Assembly (NCBI GenBank): GCA_959607825.1
Contig: CAUHNW010000003.1
Location: 124,001-188,000 of the forward strand
Source of the DNA: HGM13006 sp900757695
Lineage (GTDB): Bacteria; Bacillota; Clostridia; Oscillospirales; Oscillospiraceae
Direction of reading: 5' to 3'
DNA: 64,000 bases
Below are positions 16,257 to 24,211 of the stretch, in pieces; position 1 is the first letter of the stretch, and every line of letters begins with the position of its first letter. The position numbers and the translations under genes were made by a program. Below the pieces are notes generated by a model that worked only from the letters and a program-made list of their open reading frames with translations, was not told the origin of the DNA and searched no databases.

Positions 16257-16658
16257 ATGACAAATCAGACTGTGAGCCTGACGGCTTCCAATATCCGGTA
16301 TCTGCTGGCGGTAAAGGTACTGGCGGAGGGGGGCCGAGTTCGCTGCGTGGATGTGGCACGCAAGCTGAATGTTGCACGGCCCAGCGCACTCCGAGCACTG
16401 GAATACCTTCAATCTCTTGGTGTCCTCCGGAAAAAAACAGAGGGCGTTTGGACGCTGACAGAGCAGGGATGGATCCTTGCGGATAAATATCGGATGTATT
16501 ATGACACAGTTGGCGGGCTGTTTTTGCGGCTTCTCCCGCCGGAGGCGGATCGGTCATCGCTGATCCTTTCCGTATTGGCTGAGGTGCCTTTGGAAAAAAT
16601 GGACGAGGTATGTGAGCGGATCCGGCAGGATGAACAGGGAAGTGAGGCGGACAAATGA
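16257..16658 (+). CDS. DtxR/MntR-like metal-dependent transcription regulator
   Basis: Protein of 133 residues with an N-terminal winged helix-turn-helix of the DtxR/MntR type: VRCVDVARKLNVARPSALRA as recognition region, GVWTLTEQGWILADKY as wing and linker. The C-terminal helices (residues about 85-125) stand where the metal-binding and dimerisation domain lies, but the usual His/Cys/Glu ligand set is not obvious. It is a good candidate for the protein that binds the GTTAG-N6-CTAAC sites in this island; that link is inference. The start ATG follows GGAGGTCGAAGTG. It overlaps the next small gene by ATGA. Confidence 0.75.
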   Translation: MTNQTVSLTASNIRYLLAVKVLAEGGRVRCVDVARKLNVARPSALRALEYLQSLGVLRKKTEGVWTLTEQGWILADKYRMYYDTVGGLFLRLLPPEADRSSLILSVLAEVPLEKMDEVCERIRQDEQGSEADK

Positions 16659-16780
16659 GAGTTTTGGCTGCAATTATACTGACAGCAGGATTGCTGACTC
16701 TGATTATTGGAATGAAAAAGTATCTCTTTGGCTGCATTCACCGGGAAGAACAGCGGGCGAAAGGCGGCGAAGAGGTTTGA
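16655..16780 (+). CDS. 41-residue membrane peptide
   Basis: Short ORF whose ATG overlaps the stop of the DtxR-like gene (ATGA) and whose stop overlaps the next start (TTGA). The peptide has one transmembrane helix (about residues 4-19, LAAIILTAGLLTLIIG) and a charged tail with a single Cys (KKYLFGCIHREEQ). Tight overlaps on both sides support translation. The function is unknown; it may be a small partner of FeoB or of the regulators. Confidence 0.6.
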   Translation: MRVLAAIILTAGLLTLIIGMKKYLFGCIHREEQRAKGGEEV

Positions 16781-17130
16781 AGACGCATGTTCGTATGGAA
16801 CCGCAGACCCTCTGCCGCTGCACAGAGGAATATCTGCTCAAAAATCTTGGACGGCATGTGACACTGGAAGAGCTTACCGATGTTCTGGGAGTTTCCGGCA
16901 CAACGTTGAAGAAGCATTTTCATGAAATCCATGGGATATCCCTCTATGCATGGTTCAAGCGTCAGCGGATGCTGGCGGCTGCACAGGCGCTGAAAGATTC
17001 CGGAGACTCTATTTTGAAAATTGCCGGAGATTATGGCTATGAGAATGCCAGCAAGTTTTCCTGTGCCTTCCGGGATGTGACAGGAGTTTCCCCCAGAGAG
17101 TACAGGAAGACCTGCCAAAGTGTGTTCTGA
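16777..17130 (+). CDS. AraC-family helix-turn-helix protein without sensor domain
   Basis: Protein of about 117 residues (111 from the alternative ATG at 16795) made of a single AraC DNA-binding domain with both helix-turn-helix units: LEELTDVLGVSGTTLKKHFH and ILKIAGDYGYENASKFSCAF, ending with GVSPREYRK. There is no effector domain. I favour the TTG overlapping the previous stop; ribosome-site support is weak for either start. It lies in an operon with the DtxR-like regulator in the iron island, so it may act on metal genes. Confidence 0.82.
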   Translation: MKTHVRMEPQTLCRCTEEYLLKNLGRHVTLEELTDVLGVSGTTLKKHFHEIHGISLYAWFKRQRMLAAAQALKDSGDSILKIAGDYGYENASKFSCAFRDVTGVSPREYRKTCQSVF

Positions 17131-17133
17131 AAA

Positions 17134-17180
17134 GTTAGGTGTACTTAATGCACAAAAAGTGACGGTTAGGCAATACTTGT
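17134..17180. promoter_or_regulatory. two degenerate GTTAG-type operator sites
   Basis: GTTAG-N6-TTAAT at 17134-17149 and GTTAG-N6-CTTGT at 17165-17180 lie between the AraC gene and the next promoter. They share the half-site and spacing of the feo operators but have two mismatches or more in the second half. Confidence 0.4.
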
Positions 17181-17212
17181 GTCGTTTTGGAGTAGAAAAC
17201 GTAAAAAGCTGT

Positions 17213-17221
17213 TGTTATAAT
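17213..17221 (+). promoter_or_regulatory. extended -10 promoter
   Basis: TGTTATAAT, an extended -10 element 28 bases before the ATG of the 26-codon gene. No good -35 is visible. Confidence 0.55.
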
Positions 17222-17248
17222 GCGTGAACATAAGGACGGTGAGCTGAT

Positions 17249-17329
17249 ATGAAGAAGCATAAGATGTTTGCATGGCTGACAGTGCTGTGCTTTTTCCTGA
17301 CGATTATTACCGGCTATGAAAAGCAATGA
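17249..17329 (+). CDS. 26-residue membrane peptide
   Basis: Very short ORF, MKKHKMFAWL then a hydrophobic stretch ending TGYEKQ, preceded by AAGGACGGTGAGC. It resembles the MKKHKxxAWLTxxCFxxTxxTGY peptides I know from clostridial genomes, but I cannot name a function. It is probably co-transcribed with the DUF6110-like gene 25 bases downstream. Confidence 0.55.
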   Translation: MKKHKMFAWLTVLCFFLTIITGYEKQ

Positions 17330-17354
17330 TTTTATGATAATGGAGGTTTTTACT

Positions 17355-17651
17355 ATGAAATGGGATAAAATCGGACTGTTTGCAGGCGGCGTGCTCTTTG
17401 GCACCGCAGGTGTAAAGATCCTCTCCAGCAAGGATGCAAAGAAGGCATATACCCATGCTACCGCTGCCGTACTCCGGGCAAAGGAGTGCGTGATGACCAC
17501 AGCCACTACCATTAAGGAGAACTGTGATGATGTTTTGGCAGATGCCAAGGAGATCAACGAGCAGCGTGCGGTGGCAGAGGTCGTTGAGGATGCAGCTGAG
17601 ACGGAAATTGCCGATGGCGAGGAAACAGCTGCTGAGACAGTCGAGATCTGA
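17355..17651 (+). CDS. DUF6110-like protein
   Basis: Protein of 98 residues, start MKWDKIGLFAGGVLFGTAGV behind TGGAGG. It has an N-terminal hydrophobic helix with the Gly-rich GGVLFGTAG pattern, a SSKDAKKAYTH motif, and an acidic, Ala/Glu-rich C-terminus. I recognise the DUF6110 pattern, whose members often precede a P-type metal ATPase, as here. It may be an accessory or chaperone of the pump; this rests on context only. Confidence 0.75.
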   Translation: MKWDKIGLFAGGVLFGTAGVKILSSKDAKKAYTHATAAVLRAKECVMTTATTIKENCDDVLADAKEINEQRAVAEVVEDAAETEIADGEETAAETVEI

Positions 17652-17745
17652 TTTTGCAGGGATTGCGTGGTCAGCGGGCGGCAGTCAGGCTCCGGTCTGG
17701 TTTCCGCACGCTGGCCTTTGATTCGCTTTTCGGAGGAAATAACCT

Positions 17746-19824
17746 ATGAAATGTTCAATTTTACATGAATCTGCTGGGCGGATGCGCATACATCTCCACG
17801 GAGGCCACATGACGCTCCGTCAGGCGGATATTTTGGAATACTATCTGCTGGACGTGGATAACGTGACCTCGGTGAAGGTTTATGACCGGACGCAGGATGC
17901 CATTATTCACTATCGGGGCGATCGCAGCCGGGTGATCCGGGCGCTGTCCCGGTTTCGGTTCGAGGCACCAGAGGCCATTGCGCTGGTGCCGGATCATACG
18001 GGCCGTGCGCTGAACCGGGAGTATGAGGACAAGCTGGTGATGAAGGTTGTGCGCCGGTGTGCCTCCAAGCTCTTCCTGCCTATGCCGATCCGAAGTGTAA
18101 TTACGGTCTGCAAGTCCTTCGGGTATCTCTATGAGGGCATCCGTGTGCTCCTGAAGGGCAAGCTGGAGGTGCCGGTGCTGGATGCTACGGCTATTACTGT
18201 CTCAATCCTGCGACGTGATTTTGCAACGGCTTCCTCGGTGATGTTCCTGCTGGGCATTGGCGAAATTTTGGAGGAATGGACGCATAAGAAGTCTGTGGAC
18301 GATCTTGCTCGGACCATGAGCCTTAATGTGGATCAGGCGTGGGTACGCCGGGGCGGTCAGGAAATCCTGCTGCCCCTGAAGACCGTTGAAATGGGCGATG
18401 AGATCGTCGTGCGTACCGGCGGCATGATCCCGCTGGATGGACGTGTAGTCGATGGAGAAGCAACGGTCAATCAGGCATCCATTACTGGAGAATCCATGCC
18501 CGTTCGGAAGGCTGCAGGAAGCTATGCCTATGCCGGTACGGTGGTAGAAGAGGGCGAATGCGTGATCCGGGTGGAAAAAGCCTCCGGAAGCGGACGCTAT
18601 GATAAGATCGTGGAAATGATCGAGGCTTCGGAGAAGATGAAATCCGCCACCGAGGATAAGGCGTCTCATCTGGCAGATAAGCTGGTGCCTTACTCTCTGG
18701 GCGGTACCATCCTGACGTATCTGCTGACCCGGAATGTCACCAAGGCGCTGTCTATCCTGATGGTGGATTTTTCCTGTGCACTGAAGCTCTCTATGCCCCT
18801 TGCAGTGCTTTCCGCCATGCGGGAAAGCAGTCTGTACCATATTACCGTAAAGGGCGGAAAGTTCCTTGAGGCGGTGTCTCAGGCCAACACCATTGTATTT
18901 GACAAAACCGGTACGCTGACCTATGCGTGCCCCAGAGTCAAGATGGTGGTGCCCTTTGACGGCAAGGACGAAAATGAAATGCTGCGTCTGGCGGCCTGCC
19001 TGGAAGAGCACTACCCCCATTCCATGGCCAATGCGGTGGTAGATGAGGCGAAGAACCGGAATCTCAATCATGAGGAGCGTCACTCCAAGGTGGAGTATGT
19101 GGTAGCCCACGGCATATCCAGCCGTGTTGAGGATGAAAAGGTTGTGATCGGCAGCCATCACTTTGTGTTTGAGGACGAGGGCTGCGTGATTCCTGCGGGA
19201 GAACAGGAGAAGTTTGACAATCTTCCCGCTCAGTATTCCCATCTGTATCTGGCAGTGGGCGGCGTATTGGCCGCTGTGATCTGTGTGGAGGATCCCCTGC
19301 GGGCCGAGGCATGCAGTGTGGTTTCTAAGCTCAAGAAGCTGGGCATTGACAAAATCGTTATGATGACCGGAGACAGCTACCGCACCGCAAAGTCCGTGGC
19401 TGCGGAGGTGGGTGTTACGGAGTTCCACGCCGAGGTTTTGCCGGAGGACAAGGCTGCTTTTGTCCGGGCGGAGCACGAGAAAGGCCGGAAGGTCATTATG
19501 ATCGGTGACGGCGTCAATGATTCCCCGGCTCTCAGTGAGGCGGATGCCGGTGTGTCCATTTCCACCGGTGCGGCAATTGCCCGTGAAGTGGCGGATATCA
19601 CTATTTCTGCCGAAGATCTGGAGACCCTTGTGACTCTGCGGCGCATCAGCGATGCACTGATGGCCCGAATCCACAGCAACTATCGGTTTATCATTTCTTT
19701 TAATATGATGCTGATCGTTCTTGGTGTGGCAGGTGTCCTGCCGCCTACCACATCAGCGCTGCTGCACAATTTGTCTACCCTTTGCATCAGCATGAAGAGT
19801 ATGACGAATCTGCTGCCGGAATAA
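17746..19824 (+). CDS. P1B-type heavy-metal ATPase with SCA in place of CPx
   Basis: Metal-pumping P-type ATPase of 692 residues. An N-terminal HMA-like domain lacks the CxxC motif. TGES actuator, DKTGT phosphorylation site and GDGVND hinge are all present, and the last helix carries HNLSTLCISMKS. The usual membrane CPC/SPC site reads DFSCALKLSMP, so the Cys is kept while the following Pro is Ala. The HP motif of the nucleotide domain reads HYPHS. Substrate specificity cannot be assigned; Fe, Mn or Zn would fit the island. The start is the ATG after CGGAGG. It lies 94 bases after the DUF6110-like gene. Confidence 0.88.
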   Translation: MKCSILHESAGRMRIHLHGGHMTLRQADILEYYLLDVDNVTSVKVYDRTQDAIIHYRGDRSRVIRALSRFRFEAPEAIALVPDHTGRALNREYEDKLVMKVVRRCASKLFLPMPIRSVITVCKSFGYLYEGIRVLLKGKLEVPVLDATAITVSILRRDFATASSVMFLLGIGEILEEWTHKKSVDDLARTMSLNVDQAWVRRGGQEILLPLKTVEMGDEIVVRTGGMIPLDGRVVDGEATVNQASITGESMPVRKAAGSYAYAGTVVEEGECVIRVEKASGSGRYDKIVEMIEASEKMKSATEDKASHLADKLVPYSLGGTILTYLLTRNVTKALSILMVDFSCALKLSMPLAVLSAMRESSLYHITVKGGKFLEAVSQANTIVFDKTGTLTYACPRVKMVVPFDGKDENEMLRLAACLEEHYPHSMANAVVDEAKNRNLNHEERHSKVEYVVAHGISSRVEDEKVVIGSHHFVFEDEGCVIPAGEQEKFDNLPAQYSHLYLAVGGVLAAVICVEDPLRAEACSVVSKLKKLGIDKIVMMTGDSYRTAKSVAAEVGVTEFHAEVLPEDKAAFVRAEHEKGRKVIMIGDGVNDSPALSEADAGVSISTGAAIAREVADITISAEDLETLVTLRRISDALMARIHSNYRFIISFNMMLIVLGVAGVLPPTTSALLHNLSTLCISMKSMTNLLPE

Positions 19825-19834
19825 TGTGATCGGG

Positions 19835-19874
19835 AAAGCCCGCTGCGACAGGTTCGTTCGCAGCGGGCTTTTGG
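19835..19874. terminator. bidirectional terminator
   Basis: AAAGCCCGCTGCGA pairs with TCGCAGCGGGCTTTT (19858-19872). It serves both the ATPase gene and the convergent MBL gene. Confidence 0.88.
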
Positions 19875-19881
19875 TGTTCTA

Positions 19882-20862
19882 TCAGGAAATGGACTGGTAG
19901 GTATACAGGGCATCCTGCTTTTGGCGCTGTACCTGTCCCAGTACGATCAGGTGATCCAGATGAGCCATGGCTTCTCCGACTGCAAACCATTTCTGGGGTG
20001 TTGGAAAGTCTGCCCAGTCTTTGGCACGGATTTTCCATGTCATTCTGGCAGCAATATCCCATGCAGTCATGGCGCCGTTTCCGTTGAGGATTCCGAGAAC
20101 TTCATTACAGCGGGCAGCGTGGTGCTGGATCAGCTGATCACAGCGTTGATGGAAATCCATATGGACGGTCCGGTGCGCTGGAAGTGGGATCTTGACAGGA
20201 AGCTGACGAATGGCGTTCAGAGACTGCAAATAGTCACCCAGAGAGTCCTGTGTTCCAATCCATCGGGTGATGTTGGGGGTAATATCAAAGAGCACATGAT
20301 CTCCCAGAATGCATACGCCGGTTTCCGCTTCCCAGAGGCACATATGCCCCGGCGTGTGGCCGGGCGTCAGGATTGCGGTAAATCTGTGACTGCCGTAGGA
20401 AAATACGTCTCCCGGTTCTACCGGCAGATAGCCGTCATAGGGGATAGGGGAGAGGCTCTGGGCTGGGTTTTTGGTGGTGAGTGCTTTCAGAAGCTCAGGC
20501 GGAAAGCCTTCGGCGGCAAAATGCCGGTCAGAATCCGCCCAGCGGAAGGTGCTGCCGGGGCCGGGCATATGGGAAAGGTCTCTGGCGCCGATATAGATCC
20601 GGGTGCCTCTGCCGCGTATCTCCGGGGCGAGACCGGTATGGTCGGAATGCAGATGCGTCAGAAAGATATCCGTATGCTCCATGGAGACGCCAAGCGTCTG
20701 AAGCCCGGACAGCAGCGCTTCCCGACAGACATCCTGACGAAAGCCTGTGTCGATGAGCAGGTTCCTCTCGCCGGTGATCACATAGGCATTGAGGCTTTTA
20801 AGGGGATTATTGGGCAGGGGAACTGCAATGGAGTACAGGCCCGGGATGATTTCAGTAACCAT
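19882..20862 (-). CDS. MBL-fold metallo-hydrolase
   Basis: Metallo-beta-lactamase-fold hydrolase of 326 residues. The metal motif HLHSDHTG, the Asp in IDTGF, the His of LTPGHTPGHM and the later LGDHVLF give the full dinuclear site. A C-terminal winged-helix-like region of about 80 residues (WDIAARMTWK onward) follows, as in the glyoxalase-II/LACTB2-like group. The substrate is not known. The start is the ATG at 20862 behind AAAGGAG; the in-frame ATG at 20892 lies within the promoter. It diverges from gluQ with overlapping promoters. Confidence 0.87.
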   Translation of the reverse strand: MVTEIIPGLYSIAVPLPNNPLKSLNAYVITGERNLLIDTGFRQDVCREALLSGLQTLGVSMEHTDIFLTHLHSDHTGLAPEIRGRGTRIYIGARDLSHMPGPGSTFRWADSDRHFAAEGFPPELLKALTTKNPAQSLSPIPYDGYLPVEPGDVFSYGSHRFTAILTPGHTPGHMCLWEAETGVCILGDHVLFDITPNITRWIGTQDSLGDYLQSLNAIRQLPVKIPLPAHRTVHMDFHQRCDQLIQHHAARCNEVLGILNGNGAMTAWDIAARMTWKIRAKDWADFPTPQKWFAVGEAMAHLDHLIVLGQVQRQKQDALYTYQSIS

Positions 20863-20891
20863 GGAAATACTCCTTTCGTGGGGGTTCTTCA

Positions 20892-20923
20892 TTGATTATA
20901 CTCGGATTCTGTGGTAGAATCAA
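20892..20923. promoter_or_regulatory. overlapping divergent promoters, MBL gene and gluQ
   Basis: Plus strand: TTGATT (20892-20897), 17 bases, TAGAAT (20915-20920). Minus strand: TTGATT (20923-20918), 17 bases, TATAAT (20900-20895). Each -10 box overlaps the opposite -35 box, so the polymerases must compete. Confidence 0.75.
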
Positions 20924-20952
20924 TTCGCATTTTTAGGGAAGGGGGCAGCGAT

Positions 20953-21870
20953 ATGGTGCGGGGACGATTTGCGCCCAGCCCCAGCGGACGAATGCATCTG
21001 GGTAATGCACTGTCGGCACTGCTGGCATGGCTTTCCGCAAAATCACAGGGCGGTGAGATGCTGCTGCGGATCGAGGATCTGGATCCTGCCCGCAGCAGGG
21101 CGGAATATGCCCAGTGCATTATGGAGGATTTTCGGTGGCTCGGCCTTACGTGGGAACTCCGGGCGGAGGATCAAAGCAGAAGGGGCAGTGCCTACGAAGC
21201 GGCGCTGGAGCGGCTTCGGGGAATGGGTCTGGTGTACCCCTGCTACTGCTCCCGGGATCAGCTCCATGCAGCATCTGCCCCCCACGCCTCAGACGGCCGT
21301 GTGATTTACGCAGGCACCTGCCGCTACCTGACGGAAGCGCAGAGAAATGCCATGACCAAAAAGCCGGCCATGCGTCTGATGCTGCCCGATCGCCAAGTAT
21401 CCTTTTGCGATGGCCTGCAGGGAGAAGTAACGATGAATCTTCAAAAGGAATATGGAGATATCATCATTCGCCGGGCCGATGGAGTCGCAGCCTATCAGCT
21501 TGCGGTGGTGACAGATGACGGGGAAGAGGGAGTAACGCAGGTGGTGCGGGGGCGTGATCTGCTGTCCTCCACGCCGGTACAGCTCTATCTCTATGAGCTG
21601 CTGGAGCTGTGCCCGCCGGAATTTTACCATGTGCCCATGCTGCTGGCGCAGGATGGCCGGCGGCTGAGCAAGCGGGATCACGATATTGACTTCGGCTATC
21701 TCCGAAGCCGTTTTCAGCCGGAGGAGATCGTGGGATTGCTGGGCTGGCTCAGCGGCTTGCTGCCAAAGTGGGAAAAAATTTCTGCCTTGGAGCTGGCAGC
21801 GGCATTTTCCTGGGAGAACGTTCGCAGGGAAGATATTCGAGTGGATCCCAAACAATTACGGCGTCCCTGA
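20953..21870 (+). CDS. gluQ: glutamyl-Q tRNA(Asp) synthetase
   Basis: Truncated GluRS paralogue of 305 residues that attaches glutamate to the queuosine base of tRNA-Asp. The HIGH-type motif is HLGN in PSPSGRMHLGNA, and the KMSKS counterpart is LSKRDHD. A zinc site of the CxC...Y...C type is visible (YPCYCSRD and YAGTCR). The anticodon-binding domain of GluRS is absent, as expected. The start ATG at 20953 follows AGGGAAGGGGGCAGCG; a longer frame opening at 20911 lies in the promoter. Confidence 0.88.
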   Translation: MVRGRFAPSPSGRMHLGNALSALLAWLSAKSQGGEMLLRIEDLDPARSRAEYAQCIMEDFRWLGLTWELRAEDQSRRGSAYEAALERLRGMGLVYPCYCSRDQLHAASAPHASDGRVIYAGTCRYLTEAQRNAMTKKPAMRLMLPDRQVSFCDGLQGEVTMNLQKEYGDIIIRRADGVAAYQLAVVTDDGEEGVTQVVRGRDLLSSTPVQLYLYELLELCPPEFYHVPMLLAQDGRRLSKRDHDIDFGYLRSRFQPEEIVGLLGWLSGLLPKWEKISALELAAAFSWENVRREDIRVDPKQLRRP

Positions 21871-21886
21871 CAGAAAATGGTTTAAT

Positions 21887-21920
21887 CCTCCTGATACCCG
21901 GTGATACTGGTATCAGGAGG
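21887..21920 (+). promoter_or_regulatory. hairpin burying a ribosome-binding site
   Basis: CCTCCTGATACC and GGTATCAGGAGG form a perfect 12-bp stem with a 10-base loop. The 3' arm contains AGGAGG (21915-21920), placed eight bases before the ATG at 21929. It may act as the gluQ terminator, as a translational switch, or both. Confidence 0.7.
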
Positions 21921-21928
21921 TGTTTTAT

Positions 21929-22186
21929 ATGGTAAAGGGTGTATCCCGTCAGGTGGTCGTGGTGCCGTGTCCGGATGCCAGATTCTTTGATGAGGCGATC
22001 TTCATGGTGAGAAACGAAGTGGCAGGCGGCCCGGATTATGAGGTGCTGCTGAAGGATGCCTGCCGTGCGGCGGATGCCTACATCCAGAGCAATCTTGAAA
22101 AGCGGAAGCGCCATAGTGAAAGGTGGGTGCTGATCGGCGGTGCACTGCTGGCTGTGGGGGCGGCGATTGCGGTGATCCTTCTATGA
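21929..22186 (+). CDS. small conserved protein with C-terminal membrane helix
   Basis: Protein of 85 residues starting MVKGVSRQVVVV. The first part resembles a short clostridial family of the MVKGVN(R/K)xVIEV type; the C-terminus adds a basic KRKRHSERW and one transmembrane helix (last 18 residues), so it would be anchored with its soluble part in the cytoplasm. The function is unknown. Its ribosome site lies in a hairpin arm. It is 58 bases after gluQ and ends at a shared terminator. Confidence 0.7.
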   Translation: MVKGVSRQVVVVPCPDARFFDEAIFMVRNEVAGGPDYEVLLKDACRAADAYIQSNLEKRKRHSERWVLIGGALLAVGAAIAVILL

Positions 22187-22194
22187 CAAAAGAA

Positions 22195-22230
22195 GAGGGT
22201 GCCCACGAATATGGGCACCCTCAATGTTTT
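22195..22230. terminator. bidirectional terminator
   Basis: GAGGGTGCCCA pairs with TGGGCACCCTC (22212-22222), with AATGTTTT on one side and AAAAGAA on the other. It separates two convergent units. Confidence 0.82.
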
Positions 22231-22238
22231 GGCATACT

Positions 22239-22820
22239 TTATTCTTCCAGCATGAGATCAGGACAGTGCATACGCACCATGGCCTGAAGACTCTTGAGAT
22301 CACGGAAGGTTTCCGGGCGCTTCCCCGGATCCCGGAGCAGGGCGGAGGGGTGGAACATGGCCATCCGGTAGGTGCCTTCGATGTCGTACCACAGGCCGTG
22401 CTCTCTGGTAATGCGGAAGTTGGGATTGATATACTCCATGGCCGCAATCCGGCCAAGGCAGACGATGATCTTGGGATGGATCAGCTGAATTTGCTCCGTG
22501 AGCCAGGGACTGCATTTCTCCCGTTCCTCCGGTTTCGGATCCCGGTTCTGGGGCGGACGGCACTTTACAATGTTGGCGATATAGCAGTTTCTGCGGCTGA
22601 GGCCGATGATGGAGAGCATTTCATCAAGAAGCTGACCCGCTGCCCCCACAAAGGGCTCACCCTGCAAATCCTCGTTTTCTCCGGGGCCCTCTCCAATGAA
22701 CATCACATCGGTATGCTCCGGCCCAACACCGAACACAACACTGTGACGGGTGCTGCAAAGCGGACAGCGAGCGCAGGAGACACAGTCCTGACGGAGCTGG
22801 TCGAGATTATCGTATGGCAT
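22239..22820 (-). CDS. type-4 uracil-DNA glycosylase
   Basis: Iron-sulfur uracil-DNA glycosylase of 193 residues that removes uracil from DNA. The four cluster Cys are placed as CxxC at 13-16, then Cys87 and Cys103. Motif A is GEGPGENED (43-51), with PFVGAAGQLLDEML after it, and motif B is HPSALLR. The length is normal for UDG family 4/5. It lies four bases after the DD-carboxypeptidase stop and is co-transcribed with it, on the minus strand. Confidence 0.92.
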   Translation of the reverse strand: MPYDNLDQLRQDCVSCARCPLCSTRHSVVFGVGPEHTDVMFIGEGPGENEDLQGEPFVGAAGQLLDEMLSIIGLSRRNCYIANIVKCRPPQNRDPKPEEREKCSPWLTEQIQLIHPKIIVCLGRIAAMEYINPNFRITREHGLWYDIEGTYRMAMFHPSALLRDPGKRPETFRDLKSLQAMVRMHCPDLMLEE

Positions 22821-22824
22821 AGGA

Positions 22825-24129
22825 TTACCTCCTTTTCAGCAGAAGCACCAGTACAACGACAACAATGATGAGCATCACTACCGCTGCGACAAAAATGATG
22901 ATCAGCAGAGCAAAGGGGCTCAGGCCGAGACTGGCCGCAATGGCTGATATCATTGCGGCGGCGTTGCGCTGGGATGCGGGTGCAGATGCAGAGACGGTGG
23001 GAGTGGGTGCTGTAGTGTCGGCCAAAGCCTCGGATGGCTGTACCGTGGCCAATGGAAGCGCTTCCGATGCTTCCGGCGCTTCCAAAGTGGACTCTGCCTC
23101 AGCAGGCGCTTCCTCCGGATCCATCATGGAATCCTGAGAAGCTGTTTCTTCGGGCGGAATGTCGGGCTCCGGACTGGGGGAAGGCAGTGCATCCAGATAT
23201 TCCTGATAGAAAAGCGCCGTGTCATAGTTGAAAAAGCCCCAATCCATCAATGTGCTTGCCTGCGTAAAAGCGCCGGAAACGGTTTTTCCGTCTGAGGTGG
23301 TTTCTTTCTTTGCACCCAGAACGACTGCAATCAGGGTGTGGTCTTCCTGCTGGGCGGCAGCAACCAGACAATAGCCCGCAGGGGTAGTGTATCCTGTTTT
23401 TACGCCCAGCGCCCCGGCATAGGCGTAGGCCGGATAGTCAGAACCGGCCAGCAGGTAATTGGTGGTGGACAGCTCCCGCTGATCCGAGAGATTGGTGGCG
23501 GGAATGGTGGCCTTGGCTGTACCGCAGATGCTGCGGAAGGTGTCGTAGGAAAGTGCAGCTCGGGTGATAATGGCAAGATCTGCGGCACAGGTGGTGTGGT
23601 CATCGTCATGGAGACCGTTTGGTGTGACAAAGTGGGTGTTGGTGCAGCCTAATTCAGCGGCCTCCTGGTTCATGAGCACCACAAAATCGTCAATAGAACC
23701 ACTGACCAGAATGGCAACGGCATTGGCGGCCTCATTGGCGGAGACGATCATCAGGCACTCCAGTAGCTCATAGACCGTCAGCACCTCGCCTGCTTTCAGG
23801 TTCGCAGTGGAAACGCCGGATGTGATCCCCTGGTCATATCCGGCGGGAATGGTGATGGAGGCATCAGCGTCCAGATACTTCAGCGCAAGATAGCAGGTCA
23901 TAATCTTCGTGGTGCTTGCAGGATACATGGCTTCCTGATCGTTTTGCCGGTAGAGTACCTCGCCGGTATCGGCATCCATTAAAATGGCGGCGCCCACGTC
24001 CAGCGTGAGTTCCGGCGGGGCCGGTACGGCATCGGTTTCGTGGAGGGAATCGGCAGCGTAGACGGGAACCATCCATGAATACAGCAGAAAAAGTGCAAGA
24101 AACAGCGATAAAAACTTATATTTTCTCAT
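22825..24129 (-). CDS. D-alanyl-D-alanine carboxypeptidase (PBP5/DacF type)
   Basis: Serine DD-carboxypeptidase of 434 residues that trims peptidoglycan stem peptides outside the membrane. The signal peptide covers about residues 1-26. The three active motifs are intact: STTK at 72-75, SAN at 130-132, KTG at 244-246. Instead of the usual amphipathic anchor alone, the C-terminus has a long Pro/Ser/Glu-rich linker (about 320-390) and a true transmembrane helix followed by KRR. It is divergent from comEA and precedes the glycosylase gene. Confidence 0.93.
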   Translation of the reverse strand: MRKYKFLSLFLALFLLYSWMVPVYAADSLHETDAVPAPPELTLDVGAAILMDADTGEVLYRQNDQEAMYPASTTKIMTCYLALKYLDADASITIPAGYDQGITSGVSTANLKAGEVLTVYELLECLMIVSANEAANAVAILVSGSIDDFVVLMNQEAAELGCTNTHFVTPNGLHDDDHTTCAADLAIITRAALSYDTFRSICGTAKATIPATNLSDQRELSTTNYLLAGSDYPAYAYAGALGVKTGYTTPAGYCLVAAAQQEDHTLIAVVLGAKKETTSDGKTVSGAFTQASTLMDWGFFNYDTALFYQEYLDALPSPSPEPDIPPEETASQDSMMDPEEAPAEAESTLEAPEASEALPLATVQPSEALADTTAPTPTVSASAPASQRNAAAMISAIAASLGLSPFALLIIIFVAAVVMLIIVVVVLVLLLKRR

Positions 24130-24157
24130 TCAAAAAAAGCTCCTGATATGGTACAAT
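24129..24157 (+). promoter_or_regulatory. weak promoter of comEA
   Basis: TTCAAA, 17 bases, TACAAT (24152-24157), 55 bases before the comEA start. Confidence 0.4.
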
Positions 24158-24211
24158 AGAATCTGTATAAATACATCATAGCATACTTTGGATAGAAAGG
24201 AAAGTAACCCT

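Noticed and set aside
21889..21904. A 16-base identity with the P1 peptidase coding region at about 58849 (TCCTGATACCCGGTGA).
   Set aside because: About one 16-base match is expected by chance in 64 kb, and the second copy is inside conserved coding sequence with no palindrome.
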